This document shows, piece by piece, positions 1-11,475 of a DNA stretch of 64,000 nucleotides. This stretch comes from Homarus americanus (taxonomy: Eukaryota > Arthropoda > Malacostraca > Decapoda > Nephropidae). The translations under genes and the position numbers were made by a program. Location of the stretch: contig NW_024756914.1 of assembly GCF_018991925.1 (NCBI RefSeq), positions 9,455,926 through 9,519,925 of the forward strand. The letters are read 5' to 3'. How positions within the stretch are numbered: position 1 is the first letter of the stretch; each line of letters starts with the position of its first letter. Below the pieces are notes generated by a model. The model had not been told where the DNA came from. It made no database searches and worked only from the letters and a program-made list of their open reading frames with translations.

Positions 1-2236
1 AAGTCGACGTTAAGCGGATCAATTTTCCCCATAAGAAATAGATAAAATACGGGAGTTACGTTCCCCAGCCTCCCTTTGTCCCGTGAAATACATTACAGAT
101 ACAGAAAATCATTGCCAGTTCTATAGAAAATATTATATAGAACTACAGTACTGAGTTTGTATTGGTACTCACCGATGGATGGAGGTGGTAGAGCGAGTGT
201 GTGGTGGGTAGTGAAGCAGAGGAGGCGGATGGCGGGGTTCCTCCGCCGCTGTTTGCTCCTCATCCTGCGACGGACAAATGAATCCTGTGTTGACTGTTTG
301 GTGCTACTCTTCTTCTCCTTATAGATCTCAGTGTAACAACCAAGACTGTCATCAATGCTGCGTTGAACCTTTGAGCTACGTTCTCTGTTTGGGTCGTCAT
401 CTATAAGGATTTGCATTGCTTGCTGGATCATGTTGAAAGATTCTGCGATCTTCTTGGAAGTTAGCGTTCGTTGAGGTTCGTCTTCTTCGTCGACGTCGTC
501 GTCTTCAATGGGACTGTGTTCTGTTAGTTATAGCAGATCTTCGTTGGTGAGCTCTTCTGTATGGGATTCCAGGACGTCCTCCATATCCTCTGATTCCAGC
601 TCATCAAAGCCTGCCTGTCTAGCCAAGCTGAGGATATCCCTATTCACAGCTGGGACTATGTCCGTGAATCCCGTAAAACTGTTGATGCACTCGGGCCACA
701 ATTTACACCACACACCATTCAGCCAACTTTCTGAAACCTCTTCCCATGCCTTGCCAATGTTGTCAATTGCATGAAAAATCTTGAAGCTGCGCCAATATTC
801 TCGGATCGTAGGTCTATTTTCTTCGTCTGTAGCCTTTAGCAGTTGATTCACGGTATGCCGTAAATAATACGCCTTGAATGCTGCGATGATGCCGTGGTCC
901 ATAGGCTGCATCAGTGCTGTCATGTTGGGAGACGGGAATACAACCTTTACACTGTCATGCAAGTCGTCAAGATTGGGAGGATGAGCTGGAGCATTGTCAA
1001 CGATCAGAAGAATTTTGAAGTCAAGGTTCTCCTTGGCACAGTATTCCTTCATTGAAGGAACTGCGTACACGTTCAACCACTGGCTAAATATGGCGCCGGT
1101 TGTCCATGCCTTTTTATTTGCCTTGTAGATGACAGGAAGGTGATCCTTAAAGTAACCTTTCAGGGCCCGTGGGTTGGCAGCGCGAGAAATCGGCATAGGC
1201 TTCAGCTTGAAGTAACTAGCAGCGTTTGCTTCAAGCAGCAGCGTCAAGTGGTCTTTTGCCGCTTTAAAACCTGGTGCTCATTTCTCCTCCTTGGAGATAT
1301 AGGTCCTCTCAGGCTTCCTCTTCCAAAAGAGACCAGTCTCATCCATAGGAAAGACTTGCTTCGATGAGTAGCCTCCTTCCTGGCTAATCCGTTTGAATTC
1401 TGGCGGGAATGTCTCGGCAGCAACTGTATCAACTAGCAGCTTCACCAATCATCTTAATATTATGGAAGTTATACCTGCACTTAAATATTTGAAACCAGTC
1501 TCGGCTGGCCGGAAAGGTCTCTCCCTTTGATCCTTCACCCTCTTCTTCCTTTATGTCGTCAAACAAGGATCTGGCCTTATGCTGGATAACCGTAAGGCTC
1601 ACAGGCGTATTGCGTTGATTCTGGTCCTCCATCCACATTGCCAGCATCTTTTCCACCTTCTCTATCACAGTGCTTCTAGTACAAGTCATCTTAGTAGCAC
1701 TCGGAGAAGAACCACTTCCAGCACTAACCTTAATCTTGTCAGCGTTGGTCCCCTTAGTTCGCACCGTTGTGGGGGTTAGACCAAGCACAGCGGCTATGTC
1801 CACAGCACGTTCCCCTTTTTCAAATCGGGTTAATACATCCATTTTCGTAGCCAGGGTAATAGTCTTACGTTGCCTCTTCACTACACTAGCAGCAGTAGCA
1901 CTTGGTGAGTGCTTGGAAGCCATTTCGAATGGTTAGAGTACAGTTTTAGAGCAAAAACACTAAGCACACACGAATGATGTGAAGTCGTGACAGAGACTAG
2001 CTTGGCGTCGCTTGGGGACGCTGTGATGTTCTGCGAGTGAGAGCAGCGAGCCGAACCAAGAGAGCGTAGCGCGGCCAGACAAGAGCGGGTGATGCGCTGT
2101 AGAAAGTAGTCTGTGACGACGCAAAACGACGTAGTATTGGATCACCGGGACGTTAAACGAATTTTTGGTCTCTAAAGCTCAGTGACGTAGTACCGAAACA
2201 ACGTTAAGCGGGACGACGTTATGTGAGGACTTACTG
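1..2236 (-). mobile_element. Tigger/pogo-type DNA transposon, left end cut by window edge
   Basis: A DNA transposon of the Tigger/pogo group, read on the minus strand. Its 5' terminus, read from 2236 downward, is CAGTAAGTCCTCACATAACG, followed by several GTTAAGCGG/CGTTAAACG-type words. Such subterminal repeats are typical of this group. The bases just outside (2237-2238) are TA, the target site these elements duplicate. The first 25 bases of the window carry the same TTAAGCGG word, so the other terminal repeat is probably just beyond position 1 and cannot be checked here. The element contains a broken transposase gene (93-1923) and appears unable to move on its own. It lies upstream of, and possibly within an intron of, the gene whose last exon starts at 3961. 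Confidence 0.8.
93..1923 (-). pseudogene. Tigger-type transposase, decayed (about 610 codons)
   Basis: Cut-and-paste transposase with a CENP-B/pogo-like N-terminus and a DDE catalytic core. The start is the ATG at 1921-1923. The N-terminal helix-turn-helix reads TLATKMDVLTRFEKGERAVD. The first catalytic Asp lies in MDETGLFWK (codon 1341-1343). The second lies in LIVDNAPAH (996-998) and the third in LMQPMDHG (897-899), with 32 residues between the last two. A C-terminal tail with DPNRERS and YKEIYREKK-like words runs to a stop at 93-95, giving close to full family length. Three lesions break it. A frameshift falls near 1433-1436, followed in the old frame by TGA at 1429-1431. There is an in-frame TGA at 1278-1280 and an in-frame TAA at 528-530. 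All three catalytic Asp codons survive. The family call is confident; the exact subfamily is not assigned. Confidence 0.88.
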
Positions 2237-2238
2237 TA

Positions 2239-2731
2239 TTGTTTGACATTACTTTATTTACATTATTTGTTATGTATGGGATATTATTATTGTTTTGTAT
2301 GGGCTGAGTTGTGCTTTAACTGAATTAGCACTGTTCTGACTTATGAACAGATGGACTTACCAACAGGTTCCAGGAACATAACCATTGGTAACTCAGGTAC
2401 TGCCTCTACAGTATAGTACAGGGGTTCAAAGATGGGGTATGATACTGTGTTTGAGTTTGTTTACAGGAGGTGTTATGGGTGTATACATGAGACCAATGAT
2501 TGCATGTAAGGTGTGACCTCCCTGAATATTTAAAAAAAAACATTTTGGAGGAGGAAGATGGATGTGTCCCCAACCCAGGGCAAGTTTTATACTGGACTTC
2601 TTAAAGGCTGACGCTTGACTTAACGCTTGTGATTTTTCGTCCCCTTGACACATTAACATATGTACACACAGATGCCTCAGACACATGACTGTATTCCACC
2701 TTTGACCTAAAAAAAGGCTACTTATGAATGG
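2239..2731. other. Intergenic or intronic, nothing recognised
   Basis: AT-rich sequence between the Tigger element and the inverted repeat. A minus-strand open frame (2426-2761) has Cys/His residues that faintly recall a decayed zinc finger, but spacing and flanks do not support one. No gene, RNA or clear repeat was recognised. Confidence 0.4.
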
Positions 2732-3256
2732 TACAGTCAGCCAAAGATCCAGCGACCCCACACTGAGTCTCGTACTGGCAGTTTTATCTGGCAGTAATTG
2801 GTAAAGTAAGGCTGTATGTAAAGGTGATTGGTGGATCTGTTTTCAACTGTATCACTGTCAGGATAAATATTAAACAATCTAAAGGTAGAATTTTTATAAT
2901 AATAGACTATTCATTGTTATTTAAGATCATGAGAAGTCTCCAAATGTTCATATATTTGGTTAAATAATGAAGAAAATTTGATGTGAGAATCTTGTGGCAG
3001 TCCTCGTTCCTCGTTGTAGTTAAGTTGCCAATTCATTTATATAATTTCTTCATTATTTAACCAAATATATGAACATTTGGAGACTTCTCATGATGTTAAC
3101 TACCTTTAGATTGTTTAATATTTATCCTGACAGTGATACAGTTGAAAACAGATCCACCAATCACCTTTACATACAGCCTTACTTTACCAATTACTGCCAG
3201 ATAAAACTGCCAGTACGAGACTCAGTGTGGGGTCGCTGGATCTTTGGCTGACTGTA
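2732..3256. repeat. Long inverted repeat (about 210-245-bp arms)
   Basis: The left arm (2732-2977) is the reverse complement of the right arm (3043-3256), with a spacer of about 65 bp. The outer ends read tacagtcagccaaagatcc on the left and its complement ending in ggctgactgta on the right. The inner ends read taaataatgaagaaat-like on the left and atttcttcattattta on the right. The arms look nearly identical except that the left arm holds about 39 extra bases near 2889-2927. The structure could be a foldback transposon, or a palindromic duplication that later gained a small insertion. No coding capacity is visible. Confidence 0.85.
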
Positions 3257-3949
3257 TTTTGGATGAATTCACCAGTGAAATATAATGACTGGAAGGGCAA
3301 CAAGAGTGTACTGTACAGCTAATTAATTGAACAAGCATGGGTTAGATATGTGTGCTATAAACTGAAGCCACTCATTTGAAAATTCAAGCCCTGTAGATTT
3401 TGATGAAAAATAGATGTGAATTTTTTTTGCTTAAATAGAAATAACTTGGAATCATTCAATCCTTAAATTTTATGCATTGAAAAGTTTACACTCACTACAG
3501 TACAGTACTCTTGAGTACAGTGTACTGTGTACATAGCCATATATTGACCAGTTTGTTGAGTGTTGATTTATGTTACTTAGTGTATACAGTACTTTGATGT
3601 TAGTTATGTGTACAGTATACACTTCATAGTTCAAATTATAATTTCATATTTACTGATATTTAATAAATAATAAACATAGCTACAGTAGTTGTTAATTGGA
3701 AAAATTTACATAGAAAAATACAGATGCAAAACCAATAATAAGAACTAATTTACTTTTGCTTTCTCAATTAAATATTTAAGTGGTAAAGTGATGCATTTAT
3801 AACAGTCACTTAGATGTAGAATTTTGATAAATAATTTTTTATACAAATTCCAAGATTATCTTCAGCCTTTCATAGGAGTGTAAAGCAAAATGGACAAGAT
3901 TTTTTCCTTCATATTTGAGGATGTTGTGAGTATTTGTTGATATCCACTT
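3257..3949. other. Likely intron, no feature
   Basis: AT-rich sequence (long T and A runs, scattered tacagtac words) leading to the 3' splice site at 3960. It is consistent with intron upstream of the terminal exon. No upstream exon of that gene was found anywhere in 1-3949. Confidence 0.5.
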
Positions 3950-3960
3950 TTCTTTCACAG
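3945..3960 (+). other. 3' splice site (acceptor) of the terminal exon
   Basis: A pyrimidine-rich tract ends in ttttctttcacag, a textbook acceptor. The reading frame opens directly after it. The first two exon bases (GT, 3961-3962) complete a split codon and the long frame then starts at ATG 3963, so that ATG is probably internal and not the true start. Confidence 0.75.
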
Positions 3961-6026
3961 GTATGTGGATGGATGGACCTGGTCCCAGGTTTCAGGGTCA
4001 TGATGTTCCTCATGGAGGACCACAGGGATCTAGAGATGGTCTTCCTGACAGGCCCTGGGATACTGATAGATCCCGGGATGGAGACAGGCCGTCTGAGATG
4101 GACAGGTACAGAGATAATGAACGTTCTCGAGATGATGACCGAACTCGTGAGATGGATCAGGACCGTTCCATGGATAGAGACCGCTCCATGGATGACCGAT
4201 CCATGGATGATCGCCCTAGAAATGACCGCTCCAGGGACGACCGCTCCAGGGACGACCGTTCCAGGGACGACCGTTCCAGGGACGATCGTTCCAGAGACGA
4301 TCGTTCCAGAGACGATCGCTCCAGGGACGATCGCTCCAGGGAAGACCGCTCCAGGGACGACCGCTCCAGGGACGATCGTTCGAGGGATGATCGCCCTAGA
4401 GATGATCGTTCCAGAAATGATCGTTCAAGGGACGATCGTTCGAGAGACGATCGTTCAAGGGACGATCGCTCTAGAGATGATCGTTCCAGAGATGATCGCT
4501 CTAGGGATGATCGCTCTAGAGATGACCGTTCTAGAGATGATCGCTCTAGGGGTGACCGTTCCAGGGCCGATCGCTCTCGGGACGATAGATCCAGAGATGA
4601 CCGCTCCAGAGACGACCGGTCCAGAGACGATCGGTCCAGGGACGATAGATCAAGAGACAACCGGTCAAGAGACGACAGGGCACGAGACGATCGGTCCCGC
4701 GAGGATAGACCCTGGGATAACAAACCACGAGATAACGACCGTCCACGGGATAACGACAGAAGAAGCGAAAAGCGACCTTGGGAAAAATCTAGATGGGCTC
4801 CACGTGATGAGGAAGAACCTGCCGTGGAAATGGAAGACGGAGAGCCCGGCAGTTGGGATGTGTGGGCAATGATGTCTGCCGGTGATCCTCTGGCAACCAA
4901 AATGGGCGTCGGTGATGATAAACCAATGGAAGAGGAGCTTAAACAAGAAGCTACAGAGAAAGTAAATAGTTCAGAGTTGCCATCAGAACAAAATGATAAT
5001 TTACCTCTGAAAGATAACGAGGAAGAAATAAAACAAAATGTTGAGAAAATCGAACTTGGAGAGGAAAATAATAAAGGTAATGCATCTATGGAAGTGGAAA
5101 GTGTACCTACAGAAGAGAAAAGTGCACCAACAGAAGTAGAAAGTACACCTGTGAAAGTGGATAGTAAACAACAGGAAGTGGAAAGTGCACCTGTACAAGT
5201 GGAACATACTCACACAGATGTGGAAAGTGCAGGTATGGAAGTGGAACCACTGGCTGAAGAGTTGAATAGTGATACTGAACTTAAAGAAAAAGTTAATATT
5301 CATGAAAATGTTCAATCTTCTCTTGGCAAAGAAACAGGTCAATCTCAGCAACAGGAGGACCCTTGCTATGGTTTCAGTGACAACGTGTTAAGCAAGGATC
5401 TCAGGTCATCCCCACCGTCATCTGTTAACAGTGACCAAGATGAAGGCAATCGTGTAGCATTACAACAGAGTACCGCCTCGCAGGAAACTGACTTGGGTGA
5501 TTGTTCACGGGCCGAGTCTCGACAGTATAGCTGCATACAAGAAGAGACCCACGAGGGTAGAACTCAACAGGAAGATTCTCAGCAGCATATCTCCCATGAG
5601 GAAGATCCCCAACAGGAGAAGCCTGTACCTGCACATGATGATTACCCACTGGAAGAGCCCACACAAGGCTTGTTACAGGAAAGATATAGTCCGGAGCGTC
5701 CGTCAATAGGAGATGTTGAGGGGGATACCCCTCAACGGGATATCCACGTAGAACAAGCTGAAGAGTCTGAAGAACTGCAGAGGCATGAGGAGGATTCTTT
5801 TTCTGGTTTTGGTGCAGCTAGGGAGGATATTGATAGGGTTGTGGGTAGTCCACAAAGTGGTGGAAGTGATGACCAGCGAGAGGGTAATGCTTACGCTGAT
5901 GGTGATGGCCAGGCTAATGAGGGAACTGAGGAGGGTTCTGTAATGGAGCAGGAACACGAGCAGACTGGAGAGGAAGACGATAGAGAACAAGATGAGAATG
6001 ACGATGGTCAGTTGAATGAGGACTAG
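3961..6026 (+). CDS. Terminal exon of an RD/SR-repeat, acidic low-complexity protein
   Basis: About 687 codons are open from the splice acceptor at 3960 to TAG at 6024-6026; the N-terminus must lie upstream of the window. Residues 1-77 are Gly/Pro/Asp/Arg-rich. Residues about 78-258 are a near-perfect DDRSR repeat. Residues about 270-290 hold a short mixed segment (EKSRWAPRDEEEPAVEMEDG) followed by GSWDVWAMM. Residues 370-435 show degenerate VESAPTEVE-type repeats. The remainder is Glu/Gln/Asp-rich and ends NDDGQLNED. There is no signal peptide, membrane segment or enzymatic motif. Arg-Ser/Arg-Asp tails of this sort occur in nuclear RNA-processing proteins (SR-related, CTD-associated, zinc-finger and RNA-binding proteins), so a nuclear RNA-related role is a reasonable inference, not a demonstrated one. 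The acidic tail keeps its frame without a stop over 1.2 kb of non-repetitive sequence, and 3' UTR and poly(A) signal follow. I do not recognise the specific gene. Confidence 0.75.
4195..4728 (+). repeat. Coding 15-bp tandem repeat encoding DDRSR
   Basis: More than 30 copies of a 15-bp unit (GACGATCGTTCCAGG and synonymous variants) encode (DDRSR)n inside the terminal exon. Most changes between copies are synonymous (GAC/GAT, CGC/CGT, TCC/TCT/TCA, AGG/AGA/CGG), which suggests selection on the peptide. The opposite strand is also open across the repeat and would read (SSLER)n; I treat that as a by-product. Near-identical repeats like this are prone to copy-number change. Confidence 0.9.
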
Positions 6027-6520
6027 AAACTTTTCATGGAAGCAGTGTTTGAAATTTGTGTGCCTATGCATTCAGACAATAAGGGAGTTGTGAACAAGAC
6101 ACTAAATCTTAAAAGTGAACATATTGTGTAAAATTGTGAAGTGGCTTTTGAAACGTCATGCAGAGTTGTTTTGCATTGAATGTGATGCCGTTCAAATAGC
6201 ATAGTTGTTTTGGCACACTTATCAGATGACTGGCTTGAGGGAAACTCCTTGGCCTTTTGATTAAATGATGTGGACAAGTAGACAATATAAATCTTGTGAC
6301 TTGAGGTGTACCTGACTTTTGCTGGGATAAATGATGCCGCAAGTAACGAACCTACCTGCGATGGGTGACTGTCATGTTATTTATGTTCTTCTCAGGCGAG
6401 TGACTCTGTACCTTTTGGCTGTGATCTAGTATATGTTTTATTAAGAAAGTTTGTACAATGTTTTAACTTTTTACTCTGTTTTCATTTTAAAGTCAAATAT
6501 AATAAATTTTAGACTATTTT
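6027..6520 (+). other. 3' UTR of the RD/SR-repeat gene
   Basis: Non-coding sequence after the TAG stop, with a canonical AATAAA at 6501-6506. It is AT-rich near its end and free of repeats. Transcript end is expected roughly 15-25 bases after the hexamer; this is inferred. Confidence 0.6.
6501..6506 (+). promoter_or_regulatory. Polyadenylation signal AATAAA
   Basis: A canonical hexamer 475 bp after the stop codon of the terminal exon, the best candidate to end that transcript. Later hexamers occur at 6909-6914 and at 8028-8033, the latter followed by a GT-rich stretch (gtgtttgt). These could serve longer transcript forms. Confidence 0.6.
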
Positions 6521-9500
6521 GCATATGATGGCCTATTTCATTTGTCCAAAAGTAATTGTCTGAATGTGAAATGGGCATGCGATATCAGTGTCTTTCCTCT
6601 GTGGATTTAAATATTCAAGTATGCAAGTAATGTTGGCACAAAAAAAGCTTGATGAACAGCTGAGAATGGCTTATCAAGGTAGTGTCCATTAGGTACATGA
6701 GTCACGCTGGACGATACGACTCAGGTAGGTCAGTGACTTCGGCATCCACGCAGTCATCGATCGGCTCAGCGATGGACCCCGCATGCCCACTCAAACGTAG
6801 TGGTGCATGCAAGGTATGGTACCAAGTGGTGATCCTCAAGTGTACAGATGAAACAAGTGTACAGTGCACATCTACCAACCAGTGAATAAGTGCCCAAGTG
6901 AACGTACAATAAAAAGGGGGTGCACAAAAGCGTTTTTATGGTGTCATGCAAGTCAAGAAAGTGATTGCAATGTAATCCTGAGGAAAATGGTGCATTCTTG
7001 TGTTGTGACCTCATAAGCTTCTTTCTTTCTCCAGTTGTATGCTGTTTTTAAAGTACTTTATCTGAGAGTAAAGATATTGTTGAAGTACTGTAACAAGATA
7101 TGTAAAAGTATAATGTTCTTCATCTGATTCATACAAATGAATGTAGAGGCCTTAAATTAATGTTAAATTTTCAGCCAACAGCTGTGTAAGAGAAGAAGGG
7201 CCTGAGTGGTGTGCTCTCACACTTGTTGAATCTGTATTTTATGGTGGAAGGGCCAGAACTGACCCACACTACAATCAGCTCTTGCCCTTACACCATGTTA
7301 TGTATCTCTTCATGCAGTCATGTCTCAATACCTGCTATCTATGGATGCCCTATATCCTTTTTCCAGTTATTCCCTTCCTTTGCATCCATTTTGCTTTTAA
7401 GGATTTTCTTCTCATTACAATGGAATTTTCCTTTGTATTTTATGACAGTTCATTGACTTAAGTTGACTTTTAGAGAGAACCTTTGGAGCGTTTCACTTCT
7501 ATTAATTTTTACATTCATTTATTTATTGTTAGTGTCAAGTAGTTTTGTTGAAGAAACATATGACCATGTCTTTATAGGGAGGTTAATAGTAGGGCAGGTT
7601 TGGAGACAAAGAAGCAATATTGACTGCATGGAATAAGATTGATTGATGTGGGCAGTTTCACAAATATAATTCCACTGTATGATAGCATAGAAGAGTTCAT
7701 GCTCCAAGATATATCAGACCTATCCTACAGTACTGTAGTGCCGGTTAAGGCACTTCTCTAACTGCAATATCAAGTTTTCATCACATATGCTATTAGCATG
7801 AATCTGGAAGTTACCTATAAATGGTGATCGACGGTGTAATCGTAGGTTTAAGCTTACTAGGTAGTGTATGAGCAAGTTAATGCACCTGCCATTACTGACG
7901 ACTGCCGGTGTTGGCCACGCCCCCCTACCTCTCTGCCGCTGTTACTACGACTTTTAGATTACAGAACCCAGAGGTGGCTGCAGTGGGGAAGGCATTTTGA
8001 TTGTATGCTGTGCTTATTTAATGTAGTAATAAAGTGTTTGTACTCCCTAAACATTTCACTAAGCCTTGGCTGTTTTTGACAATTTCCTGCATGTTCTTGT
8101 ACATGTATTTTCAGCTTACGATGTTTGGTGAAAATCTGGTACAGTGGCAGGAAAGATATGTTGATTACATAAGACTACTGTACTATACTGTGCTGTGTTA
8201 TGATACATAATATATTATTACTGTACATGTACTACTCTACTTGTATTTTATGTGCACAAGAAATAATTTAATACTACATTGTTGAATTTGTTGAGCATAT
8301 GAGTCCAAGGTATTGTATAATTATTTTTTTTTCCTTATATTAAGGTTGATTGAATGTTGCAAATTAGTGATTGATACTCTACAGTACTGTCTGTATATGG
8401 AAATTGACATTAGAGTTTCCACCAAAAAACTCTACTCCAAAACGAGAAATGAAGAATGAAAAATAATAATTGGGGCTAAAGAGCATAAATTAAGGTGAAA
8501 TTTAGCAAGTACTACAGTTTATGGTAAACAAATTGAGCGTAAAACGAGGATAAATAATGGAGAAGAAGTTTACAGGGTTAGTAATTAAATGGTGAGGTGA
8601 TATATTTCATTGGAAACTTGCTCTGAACTATACTGTACAGTACTTAGAGCTAAAGATGGGGATAAAAGTGATGTTGAGGAAATTTAAAGAAAATAAGTCA
8701 TACAATGGAAGGGAAATTAATGAAAATGAAAGCAAACTAAATTAGGCCTCTACTGTAGTACCTTACTGGATGAGAGAATTAAGACTACTGTACTGTACCA
8801 ATGTAATAGAAGCAAGATGGGATGGGAAGAACAATAAAGGATGAGCGGATAATGTTAAATATATTAATGGGAAAAACTAAGGGAAGGTAGAGACGTATGG
8901 ATGTCTGAGCATTGGTTAAGAAAGCCCAAAAAACATTAAGAGTGGAGGGGTCTTGGTCATCAAACCTTAGGCCTGATGATTTAATTTTATGGTAATTGAT
9001 TGCTTACGGAACTACTGTACAGCTTAATAATTGTTTTTATTGGTGTGGGGTGGACATTGCACGGTGGTTCAACTTTTTTTCTTGCATTCAACGACGTATT
9101 GATTTAATTTGACGGAGTGCAGGGACAATGACATAATTGGGGCGGTAATTCAATACAACAACAGTATTTTCTATGAAAATCTAATATCACAATTTTTCAT
9201 AACATTTCAAATCTATACTGTACTGTACAGTACTGGTACTTTGCTGTGAGTGGATCTACCTTCTTTGTAAAGTCAATTTGGGAAGGATAAAATAATGGCA
9301 CTGCCAATTTTTTTAGCTCCCAAAATTCTCAAGATTTTCTATTTGCATACTGTACTTTGACAAATATTTGGAATACTGTACTTCAAGAAAAAATAATAGG
9401 AATACGAACACCATATACAATTTTAAATTTTACCAAAGAATTTCATATAAATTTTCTTGAAACCTAACCTGTACACTAACAGGCACTGATAAGAAATCGA

Positions 9501-9790
9501 TTTATGATGCAAAATTGAGTTATCGTCTATGTGATGTTTTAAATGCACACACACGAGTGTCGCTAGTGTCTCCCACACATCTCGTGAAATTTTGCAAATA
9601 TCCAATACTACTGTACATGTATTTGAGGGGAAGTATCTGCTCGAGCAGTTTACCCAACCACATGATGCAGGGCAGTAACTGTTGCACAGGGAAATAGGGC
9701 AGAAGGAAAATTTATAAAATGGTTAAAAAATATTACTCAAAAACATTTTCAAATGGATTGATCATTTTGTTTAGTGCAAGTGTTGTGTCA
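6521..9790. other. Intergenic or intronic, no gene recognised
   Basis: AT-rich single-copy-looking sequence with many tactgtac/gtacagtac words. Two small segments look more complex: 6680-6915, ending in an AATAAA, and 7864-8050, a GC-richer stretch ending in AATAAA at 8028-8033. Either could be a spliced 3'-terminal exon, but no reading frame is convincing. Confidence 0.4.
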
Positions 9791-9819
9791 TACTGTACTG
9801 TACTGTACTGTACTGTACT
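9791..9819. repeat. (TACTG)n microsatellite
   Basis: About six perfect copies of the pentamer TACTG. Its reverse complement, CAGTA, is the same pentamer family as the GTACA repeat at 59396-59558, and short TACTGTAC words are scattered through the non-repeat parts of the window. Confidence 0.9.
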
Positions 9820-9964
9820 TCATATATTTGTCGAGTGAAAAACGGTATAAGCTTAATTTACAGGGAACGATCTGACAATGCAAGGAAGGATGAAATAAAA
9901 ACTGAATATTGTATAAAGGACAGGATGCCAATTGTGAATTTACTGAAAGGGAAACTAGAAATTT

Positions 9965-11040
9965 GGCCATCACTAGTTAAATAGCCAGGTAGTCTACACA
10001 GCCAGGTTGGCTACATAGACATCCAAGCTATTCAGCTGTGAACCCATAAACATATTACTAACTGTATCTGTGACCAGATCTACATACATAGTTAAAACAG
10101 CTTTTATCAGTAGTTTTAAGTGTATCTTTATTGCTACCCATTGTGTTACTATTGTACCTATGCTAGTAGTGTACTGGAAGCACTCTAATATTATCAGTTT
10201 ATACTGTATGCTTCTCTATTAAAACATGGATCACACTACACAGACCACAAACATATAGATGTGATGTACTGCACAAGCAATATTGATTAAATATCTGAAC
10301 AAGTTGTATAGATAACAACAGGGACACAACTCAATATAAGAGAGTGAAACTGAAGTTGCACATTTATGTCTTACAGGCACAACTGGATACAGTTCACAAC
10401 AGGTTTTGTCAATGTCTGAAATACAGTACTGTACTGTGTCCAAAGAGCACAGATTAGAATGAGCCCAGACACGAGCAGCAGAACCAATATTTAGTTTTGG
10501 AGTTGCCTTTTGTCCAATACACTTGAGGTGATTCCACTTCAGACAACAGTCACATATTCAGCTGCTAAACTCGTATAAGTCATTGTCACACTCGACACTC
10601 ATCCAGTTTTGGGTTCCTTGTTGTACAGCTGTCCATCCATCATTATCCTCTAGCCTTGAATTTGGATCACCCTTTGGAGTTGTGTCCCTGTTGTTATCTA
10701 TACAACTTGTTCAGATATTTAATCAATATTGCTTGTGCAGTACATCACATCTATATGTTTGTGGTCTGTGTAGTGTGATCCATGTTTTAATAGAGAAGCA
10801 TACAGTATAAACTGATAATATTAGAGTGCTTCCAGTACACTACTAGCATAGGTACAATAGTAACAATGGGTAGCAATAAAGATACTTAAAACTACTATAA
10901 AAGCTGTTTTAAAAATGTATGTAGATCTGGTCACAGATACACAGTAAGTAATATGCTTATGGGTTTACAGCTGAGTAGCCTGGATGTCTATGTAGCCATC
11001 CCGGCTGTGTTGACTACCGGGCTATTTCACGGGTGATGGC
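9965..11040. repeat. Large inverted repeat (about 365-bp arms, 344-bp loop)
   Basis: The left arm 9965-10332 begins gccatcactagttaaatagc and ends gggacacaactc. The right arm 10677-11040 begins gagttgtgtccc and ends with gggtgatggc. The arms match over most of their length with scattered substitutions (for example cagctgtgaac against gtttacagctg). The spacer 10333-10676 matches nothing else that I see. The arms carry no recognisable ORF and no terminal TA or other clear target duplication. The structure could be an inverted duplication or an old foldback element. Confidence 0.88.
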
Positions 11041-11475
11041 TTAACAGCCACCGCGTAGAAATCATGGACTGGAATCTTAAAATGTTAATACAGGAAGAAT
11101 ATTGTACTAATATTTGAGGGGAGGACATTACTTGACAATCTATTGGAGAAGATACATACCCCGAACACTGAAAATGCTGGAGCACTAGATTTAAGGTGTC
11201 ACTTGGATTGAACTAAGTGACTAAAGACAAAATGCACTAAGCAGAGTCAAAAACAGTATCAAAATCCAGTTGAACACTTGAAAAATATAGGAGAGAACGT
11301 TATACATCGAGGGAGCAAAAGGAGGGCAATTAAAAGTTAGGCACCGATAACATAACTATTTCCCTTATTCAGACAAATGGCCGGAGACTCCCGAAGTTGA
11401 TTTAGTAAACCCTAAAGGTGTAGTGAACGAGCCAGAGGTGGTGTTGGGGAATCACATTAAGAACCAACAAGCGGC
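11041..11475. other. Unassigned spacer before the minisatellite
   Basis: No gene, RNA or repeat recognised. The first array units (gtaggtggcaaggttaccgg) appear at about 11476. Confidence 0.5.

Noticed and set aside
2426..2761. Possible C2H2 zinc-finger remnant on the minus strand
   Set aside because: Cys and His spacing does not fit a finger, and there are no linkers or neighbouring fingers.
3934..4872. Overlapping 312-codon plus-strand frame rich in Thr/Ile/Pro
   Set aside because: It is an alternate frame of the 15-bp coding repeat; it begins before the splice acceptor and ends inside the real exon.
4157..4900. Minus-strand 247-codon frame reading (SSLER)n
   Set aside because: It mirrors the plus-strand DDRSR repeat; the plus strand has the splice acceptor, the long non-repeat continuation and the poly(A) signal.
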